Shown one piece after another: positions 35,748 to 44,717 of a DNA stretch of 64,000 nt (the stretch's first letter is position 1; every line of letters begins with the position of its first letter). This stretch comes from Negativicutes bacterium (GTDB taxonomy: Bacteria; Bacillota_C; Negativicutes; Sporomusales_B; JARLHX01), in contig JARLHX010000375.1 of the NCBI GenBank assembly GCA_031292035.1, forward strand, positions 372,001-436,000. Reading direction: 5' to 3'. The position numbers and the translations under genes are program-made. The notes below the pieces were generated by a model that saw only the letters and a program-made list of their open reading frames with translations, was not told where the DNA came from and ran no database searches.

Positions 35748-36887
35748 TTAGGGATCAGGCAAAAAGCTGGCAAAAACGATATTGCCGTATCTCATCCCGG
35801 CGATAGTCAGCCGGACTCCCGCTTCTGTGCATTCCAGCAGCCCCTGAGACGCCAGTCTTTTCACCGTTTCAGCGAACATTACGGAGAAATCCACCCCGAA
35901 TTGGGCGGTGAAATCCTTATATTGAAGCCCTTCCGCTGTCCGCAGCGCTAGAAAGGCATATTCGGCTATCGCCACATCCGGGTCCGGGGTCTCGCGGCAT
36001 TCCACCGCCTGGCAGTCGTGGTCAAGCTGCGCGATATAATCGGCGGCGTCAGCAATATTGGCCCGGCGCTCTCCCCCCAAAAAAGAATGAGCCGCCGCCC
36101 CGAGACCCAGATAAGGTTGATAGCGCCAGTATTTGAGATTGTGACGGCATTCTGCTCCGGCTTTTGCGTAGTTGGAAATCTCGTAGCGCCGATAGCCGCG
36201 CTGGGGTAAAAAATCGGCTGCCAGCTCGTACATCGCCGCTTCCTCATCCTCATCCGGCAAATCGAGATTCCCTGCCATCAGGGCGTGATGAAAAGGAGTG
36301 CCTTCCTCCACCTTTAGGCCATAGACGGAAATATGGCTGACAGGCAGGGCGACCGCCTGCTCCAGTCCGGCGCGAAAACTGGCCAGCGATTGTCCTGGCA
36401 GACCATACATCAAGTCGATGCTGATATTCGTAAAACCGCAGTCAGCCGCTTGCTCCACCGCGAAAATAGCTTCGGCCGCAGTGTGGATCCTGCCGGCCCG
36501 GACCAACACCTGATCGTCAAAGGCCTGCACTCCGATACTCAGACGGTTGACCCCCAAAGCGTGCAAAGCGGTCAGTTTGGAGCCGTCCAGCGTGCCGGGG
36601 TTGGCCTCCAGGGTGAACTCGGCGCCGGGTTCAATCGAGCTGTGCTTCTGCAGACAGGCCACAACCGATTCCAGTTGCGCCAGCGGCAGCAGCGTCGGCG
36701 TACCGCCGCCGAAGTATAGCGAATCGACCCGATGGGCAGACAAAAGACCGCCCCTGCCGGCAATCTCCCGGCACAGGGCGGTAGAATAATCCTCGAATAA
36801 CGCCTCGCCGCCGGCGCTGGACGGAAAATCACAGTACAGGCATTTTCGGCGACAAAAGGGGATATGAATATATACTCCGAGATTCAC
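35748..36887 (-). CDS. hemW: heme chaperone / radical SAM protein HemW
   Basis: 379 aa, coproporphyrinogen III oxidase-like family. The cluster motif IPFCRRKCLYCDF, SLYFGGGTPTLL, LEANPGTLDGSKL, GVNRLSIGVQAFDD and MYGLPGQSLASF are typical of HemW, now viewed as a heme-transfer protein rather than an oxidase. C-terminal HemN domain: RRYEISNYAKAGAECRHNLKYWRYQPYLGLGAAAHSFL. GTG start. It is 25 bases downstream of lepA, the classical lepA-hemW-hrcA order. Confidence 0.94.
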   Translation of the reverse strand: MNLGVYIHIPFCRRKCLYCDFPSSAGGEALFEDYSTALCREIAGRGGLLSAHRVDSLYFGGGTPTLLPLAQLESVVACLQKHSSIEPGAEFTLEANPGTLDGSKLTALHALGVNRLSIGVQAFDDQVLVRAGRIHTAAEAIFAVEQAADCGFTNISIDLMYGLPGQSLASFRAGLEQAVALPVSHISVYGLKVEEGTPFHHALMAGNLDLPDEDEEAAMYELAADFLPQRGYRRYEISNYAKAGAECRHNLKYWRYQPYLGLGAAAHSFLGGERRANIADAADYIAQLDHDCQAVECRETPDPDVAIAEYAFLALRTAEGLQYKDFTAQFGVDFSVMFAETVKRLASQGLLECTEAGVRLTIAGMRYGNIVFASFLPDP

Positions 36888-36912
36888 AGGGAAGTTCCTC
36901 TCCTTTTAGGCT

Positions 36913-38709
36913 CTAATCCATCTTCAGAATGGCCATAAAGGCCTCCTGCGGTATCTCGACACTGCCCACCTGTTTCATGCGCTTCTTGCCCTCTTTTTGC
37001 TTCTCGAGCAGCTTGCGCTTGCGGGAAATGTCGCCCCCATAGCATTTGGCCAGGACATCCTTGCGCATGGCCCGCACCGTTTCCCTGGCGATGACTTTGC
37101 TGCCGATGGCCGCCTGGATGGGGATTTCGAACATCTGCCGGGGAATGATGCCCCGCAGTTTTTCTACCAACTGCCGCCCGCGGTATACGGCTTTGTCCTG
37201 ATGGACAATCGCGCTCAGGGCATCCACAGCTTCGCCGTTGAGCATAATATCCAGTTTTACCAACTGGGACTGCTTGTAAGCAATCAGTTCGTAATCCAGC
37301 GAAGCATACCCGCGGGTAGCAGACTTCAGCCGGTCAAAATAATCATAGATAATTTCGCTGAGGGGCAATTCATAAGTCAGCATCACCCGGGTGGTGTCGA
37401 GGTATTTCATATCCTTGAACATACCGCGCTTTTCCTGGGATAGCTCCATCACGCTGCCGACGAATTCGTTGGGAACAATGACGGTAGCCTTGACATACGG
37501 CTCCTCAACATGGTCAATAACCTGGGCCACTGGTAGGCGGGAGGGGTTATCGATATTCTCGACCTCGCCGTCGGTTTTATATACCTTATAAATGACATTG
37601 GGAGCAGTGGTAATGAGGGTGAGGTTATATTCCCGCTCCAGACGCTCCTTGACCACATCCATATGCAGCAGTCCGAGGAAGCCACAGCGGAAACCAAACC
37701 CGAGGGCCACCGAAGTCTCAGGTTCATAAACCAGTGAAGCATCATTTAGTTTCAGCTTTTCCAGGGCGTCGCGCAGGGATTCATACTCACTGCTCTCCAC
37801 TGTATACAGGCCGCAGTAGACCATGGATGTCACCTTGCGGTAGCCGGGCAACGGCACGGTCACCGGGCTTTCGGCGTCGGTCACCGTATCGCCCACCCGG
37901 GAGTCCTTCACATTCTTGATGCTGGCCGCCAAAAAGCCTACTTGGCCGGGACCCAGTTCATCAACAGTAGAAAGATAAGGGCGGAAAACACCCACCTCAT
38001 TGACTTCAAACCGTTTATCTGTGGCCATCATCTTAATTTTCATGCCTGGCGCGATTCGTCCGTCCATCACCCGGACATAGACAATGACCCCTTTATACGC
38101 ATCGAAATGAGAATCAAAAATCAGGGCCCGCAAGGGTGCGTTGGCATCTCCCGTGGGCGGCGGAATCTTATTGACAATGGCCTCCAGGACTTCCGCGATA
38201 CCCACTCCGGTCTTGGCGCTGACCAAAATCGCCTCCGAAGCGTCGAGGCCGATAACCTCTTCAATCTCGTGCTTGACCTTTTCCGGGTCAGCGCTGGGCA
38301 AATCAATTTTATTGATCACTGGAACGATTTCAAGATCATTTTCCAGCGCCAAATAAACATTGGCCAGGGTCTGAGCCTCAATCCCCTGGGCAGCATCCAC
38401 CACCAGGAGTGCTCCCTCGCAAGCCGCGAGGCTGCGCGACACTTCATAAGTAAAGTCAACGTGCCCCGGAGTGTCGATCAGATTAAGCATATACGTTTCG
38501 CCGTTCTTGGCTGTGTATTCCAGCCGCACGGCCTGCGCTTTGATGGTTATGCCGCGCTCTCGCTCCAGATCCATCTGATCCAGCACCTGTTCTTCCATCT
38601 CGCGGGAGGAAAGGGTTCCGGTTGTTTCCAGCAGGCGGTCGGCGAGCGTCGATTTACCATGATCAATATGGGCAATAATAGAAAAATTGCGGATGTTGGC
38701 CGTCTTCAT
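36913..38709 (-). CDS. lepA: elongation factor 4 (LepA)
   Basis: 598 aa ribosome-associated GTPase. G1 [16 protein letters not shown]3 DTPGHVDF, G4 [13 protein letters not shown], the effector stretch [15 protein letters not shown], and the LepA-specific C-terminal domain ([25 protein letters not shown]) are all present. ATG 38709 follows AGAGGAAA; a GTG six codons upstream overlaps that site. It has its own consensus promoter 116 bases upstream. Confidence 0.97.
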   Translation of the reverse strand: MKTANIRNFSIIAHIDHGKSTLADRLLETTGTLSSREMEEQVLDQMDLERERGITIKAQAVRLEYTAKNGETYMLNLIDTPGHVDFTYEVSRSLAACEGALLVVDAAQGIEAQTLANVYLALENDLEIVPVINKIDLPSADPEKVKHEIEEVIGLDASEAILVSAKTGVGIAEVLEAIVNKIPPPTGDANAPLRALIFDSHFDAYKGVIVYVRVMDGRIAPGMKIKMMATDKRFEVNEVGVFRPYLSTVDELGPGQVGFLAASIKNVKDSRVGDTVTDAESPVTVPLPGYRKVTSMVYCGLYTVESSEYESLRDALEKLKLNDASLVYEPETSVALGFGFRCGFLGLLHMDVVKERLEREYNLTLITTAPNVIYKVYKTDGEVENIDNPSRLPVAQVIDHVEEPYVKATVIVPNEFVGSVMELSQEKRGMFKDMKYLDTTRVMLTYELPLSEIIYDYFDRLKSATRGYASLDYELIAYKQSQLVKLDIMLNGEAVDALSAIVHQDKAVYRGRQLVEKLRGIIPRQMFEIPIQAAIGSKVIARETVRAMRKDVLAKCYGGDISRKRKLLEKQKEGKKRMKQVGSVEIPQEAFMAILKMD

Positions 38710-38824
38710 CAATTGATTTCCTCTCACAAGGCAGAATTACTTTTATCACTTAATTGACAGGATTTACAGTCATCCTCCATCACCTTATAGCTTCTAAGAC
38801 TTGGAGGCTATTTTGTATTCACTA

Positions 38825-38853
38825 ATTATATATGGTATTTTTACTTTTATCAA
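38825..38853 (-). promoter_or_regulatory. sigma-A promoter of lepA-hemW, with short leader
   Basis: Minus strand TTGATA (38848-38853), 17 bases, TATAAT (38825-38830). The leader of about 110 bases contains a possible 7-codon upstream frame (ATG-ACT-GTA..., about 38744-38767) preceded by AAGGTG, which may be fortuitous. Confidence 0.75.
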
Positions 38854-39017
38854 GCTGAGCAGCCCACATAACCGGCCTATAGGTAGCGCGCCGGTTGCGC
38901 TGCTTACCACCGTATATCCTCAACTTCACTGAAAAGAACTCAGGTTGTCTCCAGAATGGTTTACTTCCTATTGCGCGCGAAAATTTTCCAGCACGACCAA
39001 AAGGAGGCAGCCTTCGC

Positions 39018-39047
39018 GGCTAGAATATATTGGAATAGGTTAGAATA
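39018..39047 (+). repeat. 10-base direct repeat, 20-base period, before the aldo/keto reductase
   Basis: GGCTAGAATA (39018-39027) and GGTTAGAATA (39038-39047) are spaced exactly two helical turns apart, with a related TGGAATA between them, 45 bases before the reductase start. This looks like an operator for an unknown regulator. The rest of 38854-39017 shows only a GC-rich hairpin-prone segment near 38880-38910. Confidence 0.4.
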
Positions 39048-39091
39048 AATCCCAATTATAAATATTGGACATGAACAAGGAGGCACACGAC

Positions 39092-40111
39092 ATGAAATAC
39101 AGCGTCTTTGGCAAGACCGGGCTAAAGGTATCCGAGTTAGGGTTTGGCGGGATTCCTATTCTGCGACTGGAAACAAGCGAAGCAGTCCGGATTCTCCGGC
39201 ACGCTTTTGACAGGGGAATTACCTTTTACGACACCGCCAACGCTTATAAAGACAGCGAAGAAAAAATGGGCATCGCCTTCGAGGGCATCCGCGACAAGGT
39301 TGTAATTGCCACCAAAACTTTGAAACGCGATGCTGCCGGTGCGACCGAGCACCTGGAAAATAGCCTGCGGATGCTGCGAACCGATTATATCGACTTGTAT
39401 CAGTTGCACCAGGTCGCCCAGGCGAAGGACTGGGAAACAATCATCGCGCCGGGCGGGGCGATGGAAGTGGCTGTAAAGGCTCAGCAAGAGGGCAAGATCC
39501 GTCATATCGGGGTTACTTCCCACAGCTTATCAATGGCCATCAAATTGATCAAGACAGGGCTGTTTTCGTCCATTCAGTTTCCTTTTAATTTCATCGAGAC
39601 CGAGGCTACAGAATTGCACGCGGTGGCCCGCGACCTGAATCTCGGTATCCTGGCGATGAAACCATTTGCCGGCGGAGTAATCGACAACGCCGAACTGGCC
39701 TTCAAATATTTGCGGCAGTATCCGGACGTTCTGGCGATCCCCGGTTATGACTCGGTTGACGCGGTGGACGGCATTATCGCCATCTATGAGCGACAGAATG
39801 TGGTGGAAGAAGCCGACCGGCAAAAAATGGACGAATACCGGGCCGAACTGGGTAAACAGTTCTGCCGCCGCTGTGAATATTGTCAGCCCTGTCCCAGCGG
39901 CGTCATGATCACCCCGGCCATGGGCTATCCGGTAATAGCCCACCGGATGTCGCCCAAGGTGTCGGTTCCCTGGTCACAAAAGGCGATGGAGTCGACATTG
40001 CAATGTACCGAATGCGGCCTGTGTGTAACCCGTTGCCCCTATGAACTGCCGATTCCGGAGTTACTTAAGAAGAACTATAGCCTGTATGAGACTCACCGGT
40101 CGTCACTCTGA
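39092..40111 (+). CDS. aldo/keto reductase with C-terminal 4Fe-4S cysteine motifs
   Basis: 339 aa. The AKR barrel shows the catalytic pattern D-Y-K-H (FYDTANAYKDSEEKMG, VVIATKTLKR, DLYQLHQ). Two C-terminal cysteine clusters follow: FCRRCEYCQPCPSG and CTECGLCVTRCPYELP, a ferredoxin-like extension of the kind found in anaerobe AKRs. Substrate unknown. GGAGG lies 8 bases before ATG 39092; an earlier in-frame ATG (39065) lacks a site. It is a monocistronic plus-strand gene with its own terminator, in a long run of minus-strand genes. Confidence 0.88.
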   Translation: MKYSVFGKTGLKVSELGFGGIPILRLETSEAVRILRHAFDRGITFYDTANAYKDSEEKMGIAFEGIRDKVVIATKTLKRDAAGATEHLENSLRMLRTDYIDLYQLHQVAQAKDWETIIAPGGAMEVAVKAQQEGKIRHIGVTSHSLSMAIKLIKTGLFSSIQFPFNFIETEATELHAVARDLNLGILAMKPFAGGVIDNAELAFKYLRQYPDVLAIPGYDSVDAVDGIIAIYERQNVVEEADRQKMDEYRAELGKQFCRRCEYCQPCPSGVMITPAMGYPVIAHRMSPKVSVPWSQKAMESTLQCTECGLCVTRCPYELPIPELLKKNYSLYETHRSSL

Positions 40112-40158
40112 TCAAAAAGAGCGCATTTCCTATCTATGTTGCGCTAGCGCAAACAACC

Positions 40159-40201
40159 AAAGCCAGGATTGGGGCATTTTGCGCCGTCCTGGCTTTCTTT
40201 T
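40159..40201 (+). terminator. terminator of the aldo/keto reductase gene
   Basis: Perfect 10-bp stem AAAGCCAGGA/TCCTGGCTTT followed by CTTTT, 48 bases behind the stop. Confidence 0.82.
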
Positions 40202-40250
40202 GGACTTTTATCGGTTAGCAGTTGTTGCTAGCGCCGCCTGCAAGTTTTTG

Positions 40251-40703
40251 CTATTGCCTGATTGAGCGACTGATATCCAACAAGAATGGCTTCAACAATA
40301 ACAAATATCGTTCCAACGCCTCCTTGGTTTTGAACACCTCGGCGACAAACTGGCGGCGCCAGACCTGCAGCCAATACTCTATTTCGTCCAAATCGGCATA
40401 GATCACCGTGGGTATTGTCCAGCGCCGCTCACCCACCGACAGTGTAAAACTGTCTTTCGTATTGCTCAGTCCGGCAACAGGGTATATCGCCTTGAAGCGA
40501 AAGTCGTTCCCCAACAGTGAAAGGCCATAGGTGCCGGCAGCCGCATCACGCCTGATACTGGCCGTCTGCAGATGCTCCTGACGTTGGGTCAGATTATTCA
40601 GCTGTTTTTCGGCGATGGCTACCCCCAAAGCGATAACCACCAGCAACACGATGAGACCACGTCCGAGGATCATCGCATCCGCCGCCGCCAGACGCAACAA
40701 CAT
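40251..40703 (-). CDS. hypothetical membrane-anchored protein
   Basis: 150 aa, not recognised. One N-terminal membrane helix (GRGLIVLLVVIALGVAIA) is followed by a soluble extracytoplasmic part containing GTYGLSLLGNDFRFKAIYPV, RRWTIPTVIYADLDEIEYWLQVW and a helical end. Located behind spoIIP but separated from it by a terminator. Its dense codon use and clean start near the spoIIP end argue for a real gene; the ribosome binding site is GGGGGAATAGG-like. Confidence 0.6.
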   Translation of the reverse strand: MLLRLAAADAMILGRGLIVLLVVIALGVAIAEKQLNNLTQRQEHLQTASIRRDAAAGTYGLSLLGNDFRFKAIYPVAGLSNTKDSFTLSVGERRWTIPTVIYADLDEIEYWLQVWRRQFVAEVFKTKEALERYLLLLKPFLLDISRSIRQ

Positions 40704-40768
40704 ACCTATTCCCCCTATTCTCCATTATCTGAACAAAGACGTGGTTTTATACCCTGCAGCCACCGGTC

Positions 40769-40794
40769 AAAAAATAAAAGGGCATCCGCCCTTA
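40769..40794 (-). terminator. terminator of spoIIP
   Basis: Minus-strand stem AAGGGC/GCCCTT with a GGAT loop followed by TTATTTTTTG, directly after the spoIIP stop. Confidence 0.8.
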
Positions 40795-40798
40795 TTGC

Positions 40799-41851
40799 TC
40801 AAGATTCAGCAAGTATTTCCGCAAGGATATCACCTAGGAGCTCGATACTGTGGATTACCTCCTCTTTGCTGCTCTCCTGGCACCCCACTTCCAGCAGCAA
40901 GGCGCGAGGGTGCAAATGCTGATTGTAGCGCCACTCCACCAGTTGAATGCCTCGGGAAAGACCGGGGAAATATTGATTGAGCTTGGCATCGATCAGTTTG
41001 GCGAAGGCATGGTTTTGCTGCCAATGAGGCTGAACAAGATCCTGCTGCCCCATGCCCACTACAATGGTTATTCTGGCCATCGGGACGCCGTTAACCATCG
41101 CGGTGGCGTTCTCACGCTTGTCAGCGTCCCGGTGGATATCAAATATCATCTGGATTGACGGATTATCCTCCAGCATCTTTCTCGCTGTGATTTCCGAAGG
41201 CCCATACGCCTTCATAAAACTGGGGTAGTCGTGGATATTTTTACTTTGCACCGCCAGCACGCCATGCTGGTCCAACCTTTTTACCAGCGCTTCACCCACA
41301 TCGACAATCTCACCGCGTTGTCCGCCTCGGGCGTGCGATACCCCCGAGGAAGGAATGAACGACTCGGAAGTATGAGTATGATAAATGCCGACCAGCGGTT
41401 TCCCTGACGGAGTAAGATTTTTCCAATTAAATTGAGGAAAGTTGGGCAGACTGATCGCGCTGACCGTCGGCGAGTTTTGGGCAAACAAGGCCATAATCGG
41501 GATCTCCACCCTGAGCAATGACCGTACATCCTTAATATCAACCCCGGTGAAAAAAACGACCATGCTGCGCAGTAGTGACCGGACGGTGACCTCCGGTTTT
41601 ACCCTCACCGCCGCCGGTCGCTCGGCGACGGAAACAAATCCGGGAATTCCGGCTGACAGCACATCCCGCCAGCGAGGAATAACCCGCTGAAATTGATTTT
41701 CCTCCTGCGATATTCCAGTACTGACCGGCACGACCTCTTCACGCATGGAAAAATACATTCCGCCGAAAACTACCGCCAGCACTGCTAAAACTGCGCCAGT
41801 GATCCACCATTTCCGTCTGGCGTTTTGCTTTCGTTCCTGTCTTGTGAACAT
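40799..41851 (-). CDS. spoIIP: stage II sporulation protein P
   Basis: 350 aa peptidoglycan amidase/endopeptidase acting with SpoIID and SpoIIM in engulfment. An N-terminal membrane helix (WWITGAVLAVLAVVFGGMYF) precedes the catalytic amidase_3-like domain with GIYHTHTSESFIP, IFDIHRDADKRENATAMVNG and the C-terminal ALLLEVGCQESSKEE. ATG 41851 has GGAGG 6 bases upstream. It follows gpr, as in Bacillus, with a sigma-E-like promoter between. Confidence 0.95.
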   Translation of the reverse strand: MFTRQERKQNARRKWWITGAVLAVLAVVFGGMYFSMREEVVPVSTGISQEENQFQRVIPRWRDVLSAGIPGFVSVAERPAAVRVKPEVTVRSLLRSMVVFFTGVDIKDVRSLLRVEIPIMALFAQNSPTVSAISLPNFPQFNWKNLTPSGKPLVGIYHTHTSESFIPSSGVSHARGGQRGEIVDVGEALVKRLDQHGVLAVQSKNIHDYPSFMKAYGPSEITARKMLEDNPSIQMIFDIHRDADKRENATAMVNGVPMARITIVVGMGQQDLVQPHWQQNHAFAKLIDAKLNQYFPGLSRGIQLVEWRYNQHLHPRALLLEVGCQESSKEEVIHSIELLGDILAEILAES

Positions 41852-41880
41852 TGCCGCCTCCTGCATTTCGGTTTACATAC

Positions 41881-41912
41881 AATGTATATGCTTGGCAGTA
41901 AGGCGAATATTA
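41881..41912 (-). promoter_or_regulatory. candidate sigma-E promoter of spoIIP
   Basis: Minus strand TAATATT (41906-41912), 15-base spacer, CATATACATT (41881-41890). This fits the Bacillus sigma-E pattern (KMATATT / CATACAMT). In Bacillus spoIIP is a sigma-E gene with its own promoter behind gpr, as here. Confidence 0.55.
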
Positions 41913-41954
41913 CAGGCAGGCTATCGGCAATATCAACTGACGAATCAGCTTGAG

Positions 41955-42926
41955 CTAGTGAAGATACATATGGATATTCTTATAATCAATATGGGGATGC
42001 ATCGCCTGGTTTATACCTCCGGCGACCACATCGGCAATATCCTCGATCAACTGGTCAACCTCCTTAGGGGTAACCATCAGATCGCCCAGAGCCTCAGGCA
42101 GAACTGAGCGGATGATGGTCTGCCTGTCTTGATCAGATAAATTTTCCATACTTTTGAAATAACGGGCAAAGGTCGCGTGCTGCTGCAGGGTGTTAATGGT
42201 ATCCATGGCGATGGTGGAAGCGTGAACGACTGTCGGCACGCCGATGGCAATCACCGGCACCCCGAGGGATTGCCGGGTCAGGCCAAACCGTCTGTTGCCG
42301 ACTCCCGACCCTGGATTGATGCCTGTGTCCGCCATTTGCACTGTTGTGATGACCCGTTGGCTCGATGCCGCGGCCAAGGCGTCGATGGCGATCACCAGAC
42401 TGGGCTGAATTTTGCTGACAATACCGGCGACAATCTCTGCCGTTTCCATTCCAGTGATCCCCAACACCCCTGGAGCGATGGCGCATACCGACCGTACCCC
42501 TCCTTTAAGTTCGGGGGACAGCATACCCTGCAGATGCCTGGTAACGACGATTTTGTCCACAGCCCGCGGGCCCAAGGCGTCAGGCGTGATATTCCAGTTG
42601 CCCAGTCCCACGATCAGGATGGTGGCGTTTCGGTCCAAGTCCACCAATTTTACCAGTTCCCCGGCCAGCATCTGCATGACCTTTTCCTGCAGCGGCGTGT
42701 TCTTGTAACGTAGGCCCCTGGCTTCTACCGTCACATAACGCCCCTGCAGCTTGCCCATCATCCGTTCGGCCTCCGGAGTAGTGATATGGACGCGGGTAAT
42801 CAGCACATCCTCATTCTCAATCGTCTCCACCTGCACTCCGGGGATATCCTCGCGGGCGCCTTTGACAAGTGCCTCGCGCGCTTCCAACGCCAAGTCGGTG
42901 CGCGGCATCTTGGCCAATTGATCCAC
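41955..42926 (-). CDS. gpr: germination protease GPR
   Basis: 323 aa aspartate-type protease that degrades small acid-soluble spore proteins at germination. Start region MPRTDLALEAREAL carries the propeptide-like motif, and GLGNWNITPDALGPRAVDKI, APGVLGITGMETAEIV and AIDALAAASSQRVITTVQMADTGINPGSGVGN are family hallmarks. GTG start behind AAGGAGTGAG. It is divergent from rpsT, as in Bacillus. The gene indicates true endospore formation. Confidence 0.96.
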   Translation of the reverse strand: MDQLAKMPRTDLALEAREALVKGAREDIPGVQVETIENEDVLITRVHITTPEAERMMGKLQGRYVTVEARGLRYKNTPLQEKVMQMLAGELVKLVDLDRNATILIVGLGNWNITPDALGPRAVDKIVVTRHLQGMLSPELKGGVRSVCAIAPGVLGITGMETAEIVAGIVSKIQPSLVIAIDALAAASSQRVITTVQMADTGINPGSGVGNRRFGLTRQSLGVPVIAIGVPTVVHASTIAMDTINTLQQHATFARYFKSMENLSDQDRQTIIRSVLPEALGDLMVTPKEVDQLIEDIADVVAGGINQAMHPHIDYKNIHMYLH

Positions 42927-43011
42927 AGGCTCTCACTCCTTCTTTTTTGACATTGTATCAGGACTATCTTAACCGCTCTGATTTGTCAGTATGCAGCCTG
43001 TCAATTGCAGC

Positions 43012-43040
43012 TTGCATTTTAAATGCCTACATGCTAAAAT
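43012..43040 (+). promoter_or_regulatory. sigma-A promoter of rpsT
   Basis: TTGCAT (43012-43017), 17 bases, TAAAAT (43035-43040) with an extended TGC before the -10; it lies 34 bases before the rpsT start. Confidence 0.6.
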
Positions 43041-43074
43041 TATTCAGGTAACCTGGTCAAAGGAGGTGAATCAC

Positions 43075-43344
43075 TTGCCTAATATTAAATCCTCGGAACG
43101 CAGCGTAAAAACTGACGCTGATCGTCGCGCCCAGAACTTCGCCACGCGCTCGGCGGTAAAAACTGCTACCCGCAAAGTGGTCGACACGGTTCAAGCCGGC
43201 AAAGCGGAAGAAGCTAAAACCCTCTTGACCAAAGCCACCAGCGTGATTGACAAAGCAGTCGCCAAGGGCGTTGTCCATAAAAATGCCGCGGCTCGGAAAA
43301 AATCCCGTCTGGCCCGTAAAGCCAATGCACTGGCCAGCAAATAA
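43075..43344 (+). CDS. rpsT: 30S ribosomal protein S20
   Basis: 89 aa basic helical protein: PNIKSSERSVKTDADRRAQN, then HKNAAARKKSRLARKANALA. The start is TTG at 43075, eight bases behind AAAGGAGGTG. The frame is open further upstream to an ATG at 42991, but that part is not homologous and precedes the promoter. A TTG start with a very strong ribosome binding site is usual for rpsT. Own promoter and terminator. Confidence 0.96.
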   Translation: MPNIKSSERSVKTDADRRAQNFATRSAVKTATRKVVDTVQAGKAEEAKTLLTKATSVIDKAVAKGVVHKNAAARKKSRLARKANALASK

Positions 43345-43421
43345 GAACAACTTGGCTTCTATCGCGTCCCAGCGTTGGAAGCTTTAGTTTTTCTACCCGC
43401 CTTAGAACTGATACTTTTGAT

Positions 43422-43462
43422 AAAAAAACACCTGCCCACAAATCCGGGCAGGTGTTTTTTCA
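43422..43462 (+). terminator. bidirectional terminator between rpsT and holA
   Basis: Eleven-bp stem AAACACCTGCCC/GGGCAGGTGTTT with A7 upstream and T6 downstream, serving the two convergent genes. Confidence 0.92.
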
Positions 43463-43467
43463 TTTTT

Positions 43468-44498
43468 CTACCGGCACATCTCGATAATAATCCGCTCCAG
43501 GACGAACTTATCTGCCCTTCCTGACTTAAGATGCCAGTCGGCCTCGGCCAGCGCCTGGATCGTCTCTTTCAGCCTGGTCGCAGAGAAAGCGTGGCTCTGC
43601 CGGAGCAATTTCTCGCCGACAAAGGGAGGCACCCCCAGTTGCTCGGCAATATGGCTGCTACTCAGCCCCTGGTCGGCCAATTCCCTGCTCCGCCACAACA
43701 TTCTCACCTGACGGGTCAATAAGGCCAGCAGCCTGATCGCGTTCTCCCCGGCCGACAACTGTTCCTCCAGCAGTTTGAGGGCTCTGCCGGTCTGTTTCTG
43801 ACTCAGCGCTTCAAGCATCGCAAACACCGACACCTCCGGCACGGCAGCCATAATCTCTGTCAGCTCCTTACGGCTGATGATGTTATTAGTCGAATAAAGC
43901 GCCAACTTTTCCAGTTCCTTGTCGAGAAAGCCCAGCGAAATCTGCGGCATCAGACTGACTGAAGCCAATAGATGCTCCACGGCGTCAGGCGCCATTTTTC
44001 GCCCAGCTCAGCCAGCTTGGCCATGACCCACGGCCGGACATCTTTGGATTTAAGGGAGCCCAAATCCACCACCACGCCATTTTGTTCCACTGCTTTATAG
44101 ATCTTCCGCCGCTTGTCAGCCTTATCAGCGGTCACAAAAATCAGCAGAGTATAATCAGGGATGTCGGTTAGCAGCCGGAGGAGGCGTTCATCGACATGGT
44201 CCGGCGCTTCTTCGCCAGCATCGGCCTTGCGTCCGCTCCGAAACAGCTGGGTTCCCCGGATGACAATGACGTTTTTCCCGCCCATAAACGGAACCGTCTC
44301 GATCAGGGTAGCCAGTTCCGCCGCAGAAGGGTCGCGATCAAAGAGCGCCAGTCCCATATCCCGTTCCTCTGCCGGCAAGACGGCTTCAATCAGTGCTTTT
44401 TCTACCCGCCGCGCCAGAAAAACTTCCTCACCGCTCAATAGATAAACCGGCCGGATGCGACCGTCTTTTATTTCCTTCATAATCTGTGTATAGTCCAT
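43468..44498 (-). CDS. holA: DNA polymerase III delta subunit, split by a -1 frameshift
   Basis: Clamp-loader delta subunit. The N-terminal half (44498 to about 43999: MDYTQIMKEIKDGRIRPVYLLSGEEVFLARR, VIVIRGTQLF, LLIFVTADKADKRRKIYK, VRPWVMAKLAELGEK) and the C-terminal half (from about 43995: APDAVEHLLASV, DKELEKLALY, VSVFAMLEALSQKQTGRAL) lie in different frames and together give about 343 aa, normal for HolA. They join at GGC-GAA-AAA-TGG; one extra A in the A5 run restores the frame as GEK-MAPDAVEHLL. It may be a sequencing or assembly error, a real mutation, or -1 slippage. holA is essential, so error or slippage is likelier than loss. Confidence 0.88.
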
Positions 44499-44657
44499 AA
44501 CTCCTCCGAACTCTGTTCCAGCCTTCGAAAAGACGGCACTTTATTTACAAAATATACTACCCTACTCCTGGGATTTCCTTTATTTTATGGCAGACACAAC
44601 GTAACTTATCCTCTCAATATTCGCCAGCATTTCCCATCTTCCTACACCGTGAAAGAA

Positions 44658-44697
44658 TATAGTTAAAAGCCGGTCATTTGACCGGCTTTTAACTATA
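44658..44697 (-). terminator. 19-bp perfect inverted repeat behind the GGY gene
   Basis: A perfect 19-bp stem with 2-base loop, symmetric around 44677-44678, with core GCCGGTCATTTGACCGGC. It lies 20 bases after the GGY-protein stop and is probably a terminator, although the downstream tract (TTTTAACTATA) is not a pure T-run. Its core is the exact reverse complement of the hairpin at 45038-45061. Confidence 0.6.
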
Positions 44698-44717
44698 TAA
44701 CAACCTGTAATTTCCGA

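Noticed and set aside
42991..43074. Upstream extension of rpsT from ATG 42991
   Set aside because: It covers the rpsT promoter and ribosome binding site and is not homologous to S20; TTG 43075 behind AAAGGAGGTG is the start.
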